DNA of 6,387 nt from Planctomycetaceae bacterium (GTDB lineage: Bacteria; Planctomycetota; Planctomycetia; Planctomycetales; Planctomycetaceae): contig WFOZ01000019.1 of the NCBI GenBank assembly GCA_015487825.1, positions 1 to 6,387 of the forward strand. The letters are read 5' to 3'. Every line of letters begins with the position of its first letter. Position 1 is the first letter of the stretch. The notes under the pieces were generated by a model that saw nothing but the letters and a program-made list of their open reading frames with translations, did not search any database and was not told the origin of the DNA. Shown here in pieces: positions 1 through 6,387 of the stretch. The position numbers and the translations under genes are program-made.

Positions 1-1
1 C

Positions 2-1552
2 ATTATCAAAATTCAGGTAGGACGAATCAAACTCTTTCTGCTTGATGCCAACATTCCCGAAAACACCGAAGAACAACGGCAGTTAACTGCCCGGCTTTAC
101 GGGGGAGACCAGCGGACTCGCATCCGACAGGAAATGCTGCTGGGCATCGGCGGGGTCCGTGCGCTCAAAGCACTCGGCATCAATCCACGTGTTATCCACA
201 TGAACGAAGGCCATTCCGCTTTTGCGCCTTTAGAGGTAATCAATAACAGAATGCACGAAGATGGCATGACTTTTGACGATGCTCTTCGCGAAACCGCAGC
301 GGCAAACACTTTCACTACACATACCCCGGTTCCTGCCGGTCACGACCGGTTCGATTCAGGCATGATCGATGAACACCTCGGCCCGATGGCTGATTCGCTG
401 GGGCTGAATCATCAGGGGATCATGGGAATGGGACGGGTCGATCCACAGAACGATCACGAAACTTTCTGCATGACCGTTCTGGCGTTCAAAACATCTCGCA
501 GAGCAAATGCGGTTTCCAATTTGCACGGTGTCGTTTCCCGCAAAATGTGGGCTTGTTTATGGCCCTGGCGAAGCGAAGAAGAAGTTCCGATTGGTCATAT
601 TACCAACGGCGTGCATGTGAATTCCTGGCTCGCAACTCAAATGCGTGTTCTGTATGACCGCGTTCTGGCTCCCGATTGGCACCTGAGAACGGGAGATCCT
701 GAATCCTGGGCCGGGTTTGAAAGAGTTACTCCGGGAGAATTATGGGAAACGCATCAGGCCCTTAAAGCGCGTTTGATTGTTTATACTCGCAGCCGTTTAA
801 TGAAACAGGCTGCCCGACATAAAGCAACAGACAGCGAACTGGCTGAGCTTTCCGATATTATGGATCCGCAGGCCTTGACCATCGGTTTTGCCAGACGATT
901 CGCACCGTACAAACGGGCCGATTTAATCCTGCGTGATGCCGATCGTCTTGCCGAGTTGGCAAGCAGTACTGATCGCCCGGTTCAGTTTATCTTCTGTGGA
1001 AAATCTCACCCGGCTGATGATAACGGTAAAGCTATTTTGCAGCGAATCATTCAGCTTTCTCACACCGCGCAGTTCAAGGGAAAGATTGTTTTCCTGGAAG
1101 ATTACGACATCAACTTCACCAGATATCTGGTACAGGGAGTTGATGTCTGGCTCAATAATCCAAGACGTCCGCTGGAAGCTTCAGGAACCAGTGGTCAGAA
1201 AGTGGTTCTCAATGGCGGTTTGAATTTTTCAGTTCTTGATGGCTGGTGGGCCGAAGCGTACGATGGCTCCAACGGATTCGCCATCGGCGATGGGAACATC
1301 CACGTCAATTCTGAAATTCAGGATGAACGGGACGCTCAGAGTTTGATGGACGTACTCGAAAACGAAATCATTTCGCTTTACTACGAGCGAGACAGCGACG
1401 ATCTGCCAATGAACTGGATCGCCCGTATGAAACGCTCCGTGCAAACTCTCGGCTGGCGATTCAATGCCGACCGTATGGTCATGGACTACGTTACCGATGG
1501 CTACATCCCCGCAGCAGGCGGCCTCTCTTCAGAAATGAGAACGATGCCGTAA
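2..1552 (+). CDS. glgP: Alpha-glucan (glycogen/maltodextrin) phosphorylase, 5'-truncated by window edge
   Basis: Cytoplasmic GT35 enzyme that phosphorolyses alpha-1,4-glucans to glucose-1-phosphate using pyridoxal phosphate. The frame is open from base 2, so the ATG at 134 is internal: the residues before it (LFLLDAN, then [15 protein letters not shown]) are typical family sequence. Visible motifs in order, numbered from base 2: HMNEGHSAF (about 66-74), [39 protein letters not shown], and the PLP site EASGTSGQK with the Schiff-base lysine at visible residue 400 (codon 1199-1201), followed by NFSVLDGWW and GFAIGDGN. These match the shorter 'alpha-glucan family phosphorylase' branch (TIGR02094 type) rather than the longer E. 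coli GlgP/MalP form. The SGQK variant, where many relatives have SGMK, is to my memory normal for part of this branch. 516 residues are visible; relatives of about 700-850 residues imply that some 200 or more are missing. No terminator is obvious after the TAA. The exact substrate (glycogen or maltodextrin) cannot be told. Confidence 0.95.
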   Translation: MIKIQVGRIKLFLLDANIPENTEEQRQLTARLYGGDQRTRIRQEMLLGIGGVRALKALGINPRVIHMNEGHSAFAPLEVINNRMHEDGMTFDDALRETAAANTFTTHTPVPAGHDRFDSGMIDEHLGPMADSLGLNHQGIMGMGRVDPQNDHETFCMTVLAFKTSRRANAVSNLHGVVSRKMWACLWPWRSEEEVPIGHITNGVHVNSWLATQMRVLYDRVLAPDWHLRTGDPESWAGFERVTPGELWETHQALKARLIVYTRSRLMKQAARHKATDSELAELSDIMDPQALTIGFARRFAPYKRADLILRDADRLAELASSTDRPVQFIFCGKSHPADDNGKAILQRIIQLSHTAQFKGKIVFLEDYDINFTRYLVQGVDVWLNNPRRPLEASGTSGQKVVLNGGLNFSVLDGWWAEAYDGSNGFAIGDGNIHVNSEIQDERDAQSLMDVLENEIISLYYERDSDDLPMNWIARMKRSVQTLGWRFNADRMVMDYVTDGYIPAAGGLSSEMRTMP

Positions 1553-1588
1553 CTCTCAAAATTCATCTGGATCGAATTCGCCCTGAAC

Positions 1589-1597
1589 TGCTATGAT
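1589..1597 (+). promoter_or_regulatory. Candidate extended -10 promoter for the FAD oxidoreductase gene
   Basis: TGC followed by TATGAT (1592-1597) fits an extended -10 element (TGn plus five of six TATAAT bases). The -35 region is poor: TGGATC at 1568-1573 is the best match, with an 18-base spacer. That is compatible with extended -10 promoters, which depend less on a -35 box. It would start transcription near 1604, giving a leader of about 56 bases before the ATG at 1660. Seen by eye only; readthrough from the phosphorylase gene is the alternative. Confidence 0.35.
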
Positions 1598-1659
1598 AGG
1601 CGGGAATTGAAAATTACTTTCTGTTGTGATCAAGCCGTTAGCAGGGAAGCGGGGCCGAG

Positions 1660-2910
1660 ATGGATATCGATGTTCTGATTATTGGTGGTGGGATCGCTGG
1701 TTTATGGACGCTGGATCAGCTTCGGCGGGCCGGGTATCGGGCCGTGCTCGTAGAAAATCGATCTTTGGGATACGGTCAGACGATCACCTCACAGGGGATT
1801 ATTCACGGCGGACTGAAATACTCTTTGCGGGGCGTGTTGACTGCTTCTGCCAATGAAATTCGCGAAATGCCGACCATTTGGCGTGAATGTTTAAGCGGGC
1901 AGCGGGAACCGAATCTCTCCACCGCGATCGTGCGTTCCCATTGTTGTTATCTCTGGCAAACCGACTCTCTGGCTTCGCAGGCCGGGATGTGGGGGGCATC
2001 GATCCAGCTTCGCGTCAAACCGGAATCGATCTCTGCTTCACAACGGCCCGAATTATTACAGCAGTCTCGCGGGGCTGTTTATCGGCTCAATGAACAGGTC
2101 GTTTCTCCTTCTTCGGTGCTTCAATGTCTCAAAGAACGAAACCAGGATGCTTTACTTATGTGCAATCAGGAGCAGGGAATCGAATTCTCCCGCTCGTTTC
2201 AGGGAACGATCAACTCAGTCAATATTCGATACCGCGAAGAAGAACTTCATTTTATCCCCGGTTGTGTTGTAATGACAGCAGGAGTTGGCAACGGGCAGTT
2301 GAATGAAGCAGCCGGGCAAAAACAGCCGATGCAACGCAGGCCGCTGCAAATGGTTTTGGTCCGAGGCAACCTTCCCATGTTCCAGGGCCACTGTGTAGAT
2401 GGTGCAAAAACAAGAATGACAATCACTTCCGAAGTAACCACTACCGGCGATGTCGTCTGGCAACTGGGTGGGCAAATTGCAGAGTTGGGTGTTTCGATGA
2501 GTCCCGAACAACTGGTCCAACATGCAGAAAATGAATTGCGAGCCATTTTGCCTGAACTGAAAATGGACTCTCTTAAATTTGCAACCTATCAGGTGGATCG
2601 GGCAGAAAAACAAAGCAGACTGGGGATGCGACCCGATTCACCACAAGTCCTCATGCACAAAAACCTGCTCACCTGCTGGCCAACCAAACTCGCATTTGCT
2701 CCACGGGCAGCCGAGATGATTGAGCAAAAGATTTCCAGCGAATTAAATCTTAAACCCTCACTCATCCCGGGTAATGCCAGTTTGTCATGGAAAGACTGGC
2801 CCATTCCCGAAGTCGCAAAATCTCCCTGGGAACTGGTCGAAAACTGGCACCAATCTACCGAAGTTCCAGAAAGTTCCCAGCCGATAACCCCGGTCGATCA
2901 CGCAGCCTGA
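1660..2910 (+). CDS. FAD-dependent oxidoreductase (DAO superfamily), uncharacterised
   Basis: A 416-residue flavoprotein with an N-terminal Rossmann fold: beta strand [13 protein letters not shown] with dinucleotide-binding glycines G9, G11 and G14, and the ribose-binding acid E32 at the end of the second strand (AVLVEN). The stretch T43[11 protein letters not shown]54 resembles the segment after the FAD site in glycerol-3-phosphate dehydrogenase and L-2-hydroxyglutarate dehydrogenase, where FAD contacts the substrate-binding face. A second FAD contact, [11 protein letters not shown], lies near 203-213. No transmembrane segment, signal peptide or Fe-S cysteine cluster is seen, so a soluble or peripheral enzyme is likely. 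To my memory, close relatives are annotated only as 'FAD-dependent oxidoreductase' in planctomycetes and gammaproteobacteria, without a known substrate. The start is the ATG at 1660, which places the Rossmann strand at the very N-terminus; the Shine-Dalgarno is weak (AGGGA at 1643 is distant, GGGG at 1651 is close). It is followed by a strong terminator, so it is probably transcribed alone or with the upstream gene. Confidence 0.9.
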   Translation: MDIDVLIIGGGIAGLWTLDQLRRAGYRAVLVENRSLGYGQTITSQGIIHGGLKYSLRGVLTASANEIREMPTIWRECLSGQREPNLSTAIVRSHCCYLWQTDSLASQAGMWGASIQLRVKPESISASQRPELLQQSRGAVYRLNEQVVSPSSVLQCLKERNQDALLMCNQEQGIEFSRSFQGTINSVNIRYREEELHFIPGCVVMTAGVGNGQLNEAAGQKQPMQRRPLQMVLVRGNLPMFQGHCVDGAKTRMTITSEVTTTGDVVWQLGGQIAELGVSMSPEQLVQHAENELRAILPELKMDSLKFATYQVDRAEKQSRLGMRPDSPQVLMHKNLLTCWPTKLAFAPRAAEMIEQKISSELNLKPSLIPGNASLSWKDWPIPEVAKSPWELVENWHQSTEVPESSQPITPVDHAA

Positions 2911-2924
2911 TATCAAAATGCTTC

Positions 2925-2953
2925 TTGCCGACAACGTATGCAGTTTATATGAC
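2925..2953 (+). promoter_or_regulatory. Weak candidate promoter ahead of the DUF5076-like gene
   Basis: TTGCCG (2925-2930) and TATGAC (2948-2953) each match four of six consensus bases of sigma-70 boxes and are 17 bases apart. If used, transcription would begin near 2960 and pass through the hairpin at 3002-3033 before reaching the ATG at 3061. Matches of this quality occur by chance, so this is only a candidate. It is listed because no room for a promoter exists between the hairpin and the gene. Confidence 0.2.
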
Positions 2954-3001
2954 GGGGCTCACAAACTTTGGGGAACTTCATACTACCACAGTGAAATGTA
3001 G

Positions 3002-3033
3002 GTTGGGATAGCGAATGCGTATCCCAACTTTTT
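3002..3033 (+). terminator. Rho-independent terminator after the FAD oxidoreductase gene
   Basis: Perfect 9-base arms GTTGGGATA (3002-3010) and TATCCCAAC (3020-3028) enclose a 9-base loop and are followed directly by five T residues (3029-3033), the classic intrinsic terminator form. It lies about 90 bases beyond the stop codon at 2910. The lead-in TGTAGGTTGGG (from 2997) resembles dispersed palindromic repeats that begin the same way in many bacterial genomes, so it may be a repeat copy serving as a terminator. Only 27 bases separate its T-tract from the next gene's ATG. Confidence 0.75.
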
Positions 3034-3060
3034 CGAGCTGATGATAAGCCACAGGCGACT

Positions 3061-3357
3061 ATGACTATGGAAAACGAACTATCCGTGCCAGCCAGCGTTG
3101 CAAAAGCCGAAAAAGCCTTGGAATTGGCACGCATTTGGCTTGTAGATTCCCATCAGGAAGTAGTGCTATCATCACGAATGTGGAAGGACCCGACTGCGTG
3201 GGGACTCATGCTTTCTGATCTGGCGTTGCATGTTGCTCACGCCTACGAACGCCAGGGGCATGTCAAGCACGATGTACTGACGCGGATTTACGACGCCTTC
3301 GACGCGGAGAGAGCCGCGCCCACCGACAATCCAAAGGGAATTGACAAAAGCGGGTAG
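3061..3357 (+). CDS. Small DUF5076-like protein, function unknown
   Basis: A 98-residue soluble protein without a signal peptide or membrane segment. Its core fits what I recall of the DUF5076 family: an ELxVP-like start (residues 6-10), the strand ARIWLVD (23-29), a second strand EVVLSS (33-38), then MWKDPTAWGLMLSDLALHVA (40-59) with W41, D43, P44, W47, G48, D53 and H57, and a helical tail. The last 15 or so residues are polar and probably disordered. The family is small, found in alphaproteobacteria and planctomycetes, and has no known function. The start could be ATG 3061 or ATG 3067; the Shine-Dalgarno is weak (CAGG at about 3052-3055). The frame is open upstream as far as the TGA at 2992, but that stretch is the terminator hairpin and is not coding. 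The assignment is by remembered motif, not a database search; that this is a real gene is firmer than its family name. Confidence 0.78.
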   Translation: MTMENELSVPASVAKAEKALELARIWLVDSHQEVVLSSRMWKDPTAWGLMLSDLALHVAHAYERQGHVKHDVLTRIYDAFDAERAAPTDNPKGIDKSG

Positions 3358-3468
3358 AGACGTAGGGGCTGCTGTACAAACCAATTGCAGTTGTTAAGAT
3401 GATGGAAGGTCTGATTTTCGACGTGCTGACATTTCTGGCGGAACTTTTTTCTTTACCCTGGGCCACCC

Positions 3469-3481
3469 GCGGACCACCGCA
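3469..3481 (+). repeat. Left copy of 13-base inverted repeat
   Basis: GCGGACCACCGCA, whose exact reverse complement lies at 5647-5659. The two copies sit in the gaps on either side of the secreted glycosidase-like gene. The match stops sharply on both sides, so this copy lacks the hairpin partner seen at the right copy. Confidence 0.55.
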
Positions 3482-3546
3482 AACACTCTGAATTTCTGCA
3501 ATAACCAAACATTACTCAATAGTTACAATCCAAATATCTATTTGCT

Positions 3547-3551
3547 GGGAG
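3547..3551 (+). promoter_or_regulatory. Shine-Dalgarno that fixes the GTG start of the glycosidase-like gene
   Basis: GGGAG ends five bases before the GTG at 3557. It lies inside the coding sequence if the upstream in-frame TTG at 3542 is used instead. Starting at GTG yields a standard signal peptide beginning M-R-T-R, which supports this site. Confidence 0.6.
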
Positions 3552-3556
3552 TCCTT

Positions 3557-5488
3557 GTGAGAACTAGGTATATTTCTAGATGCTACTTGCTGGTTTTTCT
3601 TCTTGTTGTTCAATCGGCAACGGTCGTTGCTCAGCAAAAACACGAACGTCCAGTTTGGCCACCAGCCACCGGCGTGATTTCCAGTTTGGAAATGTTTCAG
3701 CCTCGCTATCTGAAAAAGATTGCTCCGTTACGAATCGATGGCATACAATGGGGCACCGCTATTTATCCAGGTGATCTGGGCACTGACAAGGCCAGGCGCT
3801 TACCGCATTTGATCTCTCGAGTACATGCGAGGGGCGCCAAATATATCGGTAGTATCAACGGAGGTGGATTTTACCACCGAACAATGAACAGTGAAGCCAT
3901 CATTCATTTCGATGGTTCGCTGCGTCACCGGCACGACAGCAAGGCGAAGATCTACAAGTGCTGGTTCAGGCCAAAAATGTACGCTGCATTTGTCGAGACA
4001 GCTAAGCGATGCGTCGATTTGGAGATGGATGGTTTTGTGTTGGACGACTGGTCCGCTAGCAATCACTTGTGTTTCTGCGACGCGTGCATCCCCTTGTACC
4101 GCCAGTACCTGCGGCAACACAAGGACGATTTGACGGTGAAACGCATACTGGGTGATGTTGATATCGAGACCTTCGACTACGGACAATTCCTCCGAGACAG
4201 ACAGACAGACCCGTCGCTGCCCGATTGGAAGTACCCGCTTGGTTGGCAACTGAAGCACTACCGCCGCGATCGATTACTTGAGCAGGTGTCGATTTTCTGG
4301 AAGACGATACGTCGCTACGCAGACGACCACAGTCATCGTCCGTTTTACCTGACTGCTAACGTCTCCAGCATACCATGGATGGCCTTTTCTGTGCGCAATC
4401 GCCTCGACTACTTCTTGGTTGAAGTTGCTTACTTTCAGGTCTATGGCGGTTATCCACCCAAAGCATCTTCAATCTCGCTGCACAAGAAAACCCGCATGGC
4501 AGGCAAACGCGGTGTACTACAGCCAGCCAACGTGGATACGATTCGGCAATTAATCACTCTGCAATCTGTTGCAACGCTGCGCAAAATCTGGGTCGCCGAG
4601 GCGTATGCTTCGGGTAATTTGTTCACATACCTTCCTCGTGAGCATGGCGGTGTCCAAATTGATGGCGATAACGGCTTGCGAATCCTTGATCTTCCTTTGC
4701 GTGAACTGCAACCCTACTATACCTTTTTTCAAAAGCATCCCGACATTTACACCAATACAACCTCGCTTGCTGGCGTTGCTGTGTTGTATCACATGACCGA
4801 GGCGGTAGACAAAGAGTTTCAAGCCATTTGCAAGCTGTTGTATGAAACGCACAACCAGTTCGATGCCATCCTGATCGGCGACGGAACTTGGGACACGACT
4901 GTGCCGACAGCCGAGGCACTTGCGAAGTACAAAGTTGTATTCGTACCACTAGCCAAGACGCCACTACCTGAGGCTGCAATCCGGGAACTGGCCCGATATC
5001 GACAAGCTGGCGGTCTCGTCGTATCCTCCACCGAATTTACTGATTTCCATCAGTCAAAGCAGGCCAATAAATTTACGGGCTACTGGCAGCAGACTGCCGA
5101 TCAGAACTCAGCCCCCAGGAACCTTCGTTCCTTCACGCCCTATCTCCAAACACAGAAGGCGGCCACGCGAGAGGATGTCAAGAGTTTGGTCGAACCTGCT
5201 GATTCCCTTTTTCAAACCAACGCACCTTGGACTGTCGGCATTCAATGCTGGCAGACCGGTTCTCGCACGATTTTGCACCTGGTAAACTATGACTACGATC
5301 AGAAAACGGATCAGGTCGAAGAAGCTCGCAACATCTCGATTCGGGTTTGTGCTTCTGCCCGAACGGCTCGATGGCTCTCGCCGGATGATGGCACCGACAA
5401 ACCACTGCGCTTTAAGAAACAAGGGGATTCCGTTGTGCTCACGCTGCCGCGACTGCACGTTTACGCTATCTTGGTACTGGAGAAATAG
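3557..5488 (+). CDS. Secreted putative glycoside hydrolase (GHL6/GH42-like architecture)
   Basis: A 643-residue exported protein, start GTG 3557. Residues 1-25 are a signal peptide: positive MRTRYISR, hydrophobic core YLLVFLLVV, likely cleavage after A25 (VVA|QQ). Residues about 35-380 look like a TIM barrel: IDGIQWGTAIYPGD, then ARGAKYIGSINGGG, then DGFVLDDW (D163, D164) followed by C172-F-C174-D-A-C177, a CxCxxC motif I recall from 'hypothetical glycosyl hydrolase 6' type proteins, then FLVEVAYFQ (E289) and IWVAEAYASG (E348). These acids are catalytic candidates only. Residues about 400-496 (GVAVLYHMT, KYKVVFVPL, YRQAGGLVVSST) resemble the Rossmann-like trimerisation domain of GH42 beta-galactosidases. 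Residues about 553-643 (RTILHLVNYDYD, ending VVLTLPRLHVYAILVLE) form a C-terminal beta domain. No membrane anchor or dockerin is seen. It stands alone, followed by hairpins, with no sulfatase or transporter beside it. It probably acts on a polysaccharide or glycoconjugate in the periplasm or outside; the substrate is unknown, and an inactive or non-hydrolytic role is possible. Confidence 0.85.
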   Translation: MRTRYISRCYLLVFLLVVQSATVVAQQKHERPVWPPATGVISSLEMFQPRYLKKIAPLRIDGIQWGTAIYPGDLGTDKARRLPHLISRVHARGAKYIGSINGGGFYHRTMNSEAIIHFDGSLRHRHDSKAKIYKCWFRPKMYAAFVETAKRCVDLEMDGFVLDDWSASNHLCFCDACIPLYRQYLRQHKDDLTVKRILGDVDIETFDYGQFLRDRQTDPSLPDWKYPLGWQLKHYRRDRLLEQVSIFWKTIRRYADDHSHRPFYLTANVSSIPWMAFSVRNRLDYFLVEVAYFQVYGGYPPKASSISLHKKTRMAGKRGVLQPANVDTIRQLITLQSVATLRKIWVAEAYASGNLFTYLPREHGGVQIDGDNGLRILDLPLRELQPYYTFFQKHPDIYTNTTSLAGVAVLYHMTEAVDKEFQAICKLLYETHNQFDAILIGDGTWDTTVPTAEALAKYKVVFVPLAKTPLPEAAIRELARYRQAGGLVVSSTEFTDFHQSKQANKFTGYWQQTADQNSAPRNLRSFTPYLQTQKAATREDVKSLVEPADSLFQTNAPWTVGIQCWQTGSRTILHLVNYDYDQKTDQVEEARNISIRVCASARTARWLSPDDGTDKPLRFKKQGDSVVLTLPRLHVYAILVLEK

Positions 5489-5530
5489 TGTCGCATCGGG
5501 TAGCTCATCCGCGGTTTGCGGTTGGGTCGT

Positions 5531-5570
5531 GTAACGACAAGATGGTGCGCCATCTTGTTTCCATCGTTAC
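5531..5570 (+). terminator. Two-part hairpin behind the glycosidase-like gene, probable terminator
   Basis: Inner stem CAAGATGG (5538-5545) with CCATCTTG (5550-5557) around a TGCG tetraloop; outer stem GTAACGA (5531-5537) with TCGTTAC (5564-5570). The two stems stack on the 5' side and are separated by six bases (5558-5563) on the 3' side. The inner stem is followed by TTT, a short T-tract, about 50 bases after the stop codon at 5488. Termination is inferred; the bulged outer stem is unusual for a simple terminator and could mark a structured RNA or a repeat. Confidence 0.5.
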
Positions 5571-5586
5571 TGGATAATCAAATGAA

Positions 5587-5633
5587 ATCGAATGCAGATG
5601 GGGCGAGCATCCTGTGCCTCATCTGCATTCGAT
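5587..5633. terminator. 18-base-pair hairpin between convergent genes, possible bidirectional terminator
   Basis: Arm ATCGAATGCAGATGGGGC (5587-5604) pairs with GCCTCATCTGCATTCGAT (5616-5633) over 18 positions, with one G-T wobble and an 11-base loop. The outer 14 pairs are perfect. Read on the minus strand it is followed by TTTCATTTGATT, so it could end the sigma-factor transcript about 75 bases past its stop codon. On the plus strand ATTTCCACTTT follows. Neither tail is a clean T-run, so the stem is certain but its role is inferred. Confidence 0.5.
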
Positions 5634-5646
5634 ATTTCCACTTTCA

Positions 5647-5659
5647 TGCGGTGGTCCGC
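5647..5659 (-). repeat. Right copy of 13-base inverted repeat
   Basis: TGCGGTGGTCCGC on the plus strand is the exact reverse complement of 3469-3481. Its last seven bases are also the left arm of the small hairpin at 5653-5670, so the repeat forms part of a palindromic unit here. Confidence 0.55.
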
Positions 5660-5670
5660 AATAGCGGACC
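5653..5670. repeat. Short GC-rich palindrome (GGTCCGC/GCGGACC)
   Basis: Perfect 7-base arms GGTCCGC (5653-5659) and GCGGACC (5664-5670) around the loop AATA. On the minus strand it is the first hairpin after the sigma-factor stop codon (about 36 bases downstream), but no T-tract follows. I recall a GTAGGGTCCGC...GCGGACC motif as a dispersed intergenic palindrome in planctomycete genomes; that is memory, not a search. Confidence 0.5.
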
Positions 5671-5705
5671 CTACGCGGAAGTAGCGATTCACCGAATAGC
5701 CACGA

Positions 5706-6387
<682 letters not shown>

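Noticed and set aside
2215..2613. 132-codon minus-strand ORF inside the FAD oxidoreductase gene.
   Set aside because: The opposite strand encodes conserved flavoprotein sequence throughout; the minus ORF is rich in Cys and His from shadow codons and has no recognisable domain.
3125..3140. Sigma-54-like -24/-12 element (TGGCAC, then GC twelve bases on).
   Set aside because: It lies inside the DUF5076-like coding sequence where it encodes the conserved LARIWL strand, and the next gene start is over 400 bases away; the -12 box is TGGCT, not TTGC.
3362..3390. GTAGGGGCTGCTGT stretch as a decayed copy of the GTAGGGTCCGCT palindrome seen on the minus strand near 5660-5674.
   Set aside because: The first part matches but the second half needs a gap and many mismatches, and no hairpin is left.
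3524..3529. TACAAT as a -10 box for the glycosidase-like gene.
   Set aside because: One mismatch to consensus, but no acceptable -35 box at 16-18 bases upstream; too weak to list as a feature.
3542..3556. In-frame TTG at 3542 as the start of the glycosidase-like gene.
   Set aside because: The Shine-Dalgarno GGGAG lies after it and fits GTG 3557, which also gives a cleaner signal peptide beginning MRTR.
3800..4258. 152-codon minus-strand ORF inside the glycosidase-like gene.
   Set aside because: The plus frame carries a signal peptide and clear domain motifs over the same bases; the minus frame has no recognisable motif.

Overview
The window reads as ordinary chromosomal DNA of a bacterium that is most likely a planctomycete (Planctomycetota). 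This is inferred from the mix of genes: an SGQK-type alpha-glucan phosphorylase, a small DUF5076-like protein, a secreted glycosidase-like protein with a CxCxxC motif, and a housekeeping-type sigma factor. Base composition is close to balanced. No single marker fixes the genus. Both ends of the window cut through genes.

Layout, left to right. 2-1552 (+) is the C-terminal two thirds or so of an alpha-glucan (glycogen/maltodextrin) phosphorylase of family GT35, including its PLP lysine. A 107-base gap with an extended -10 promoter candidate leads to 1660-2910 (+), an uncharacterised FAD-dependent oxidoreductase of the DAO superfamily. A gap of about 150 bases holds a clear intrinsic terminator (3002-3033). 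3061-3357 (+) is a 98-residue DUF5076-like protein. A 199-base gap holds one copy of a 13-base repeat and a doubtful 30-codon ORF. 3557-5488 (+) encodes a secreted putative glycoside hydrolase with a signal peptide, a TIM-barrel-like catalytic region, a beta-galactosidase-trimerisation-like region and a C-terminal beta domain. 5489-5705 is the gap between convergent genes and carries three consecutive hairpins. 5706-6387 (-) is the C-terminal part of an RpoD/SigA-type sigma-70 factor, running off the right edge.

The genes do not form an obvious pathway. The phosphorylase handles intracellular storage glucan, while the glycosidase-like protein acts outside the cytoplasm. The oxidoreductase and the DUF5076-like protein have no visible partner here, and the sigma factor is a core gene. 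I see no CRISPR array, tRNA, rRNA, transposase, phage gene or defence system. The points most worth a second look are the glycosidase-like protein of unassigned specificity, the 13-base inverted repeats bracketing its gene, the row of hairpins behind it, and the terminator sitting just ahead of the DUF5076-like start codon.
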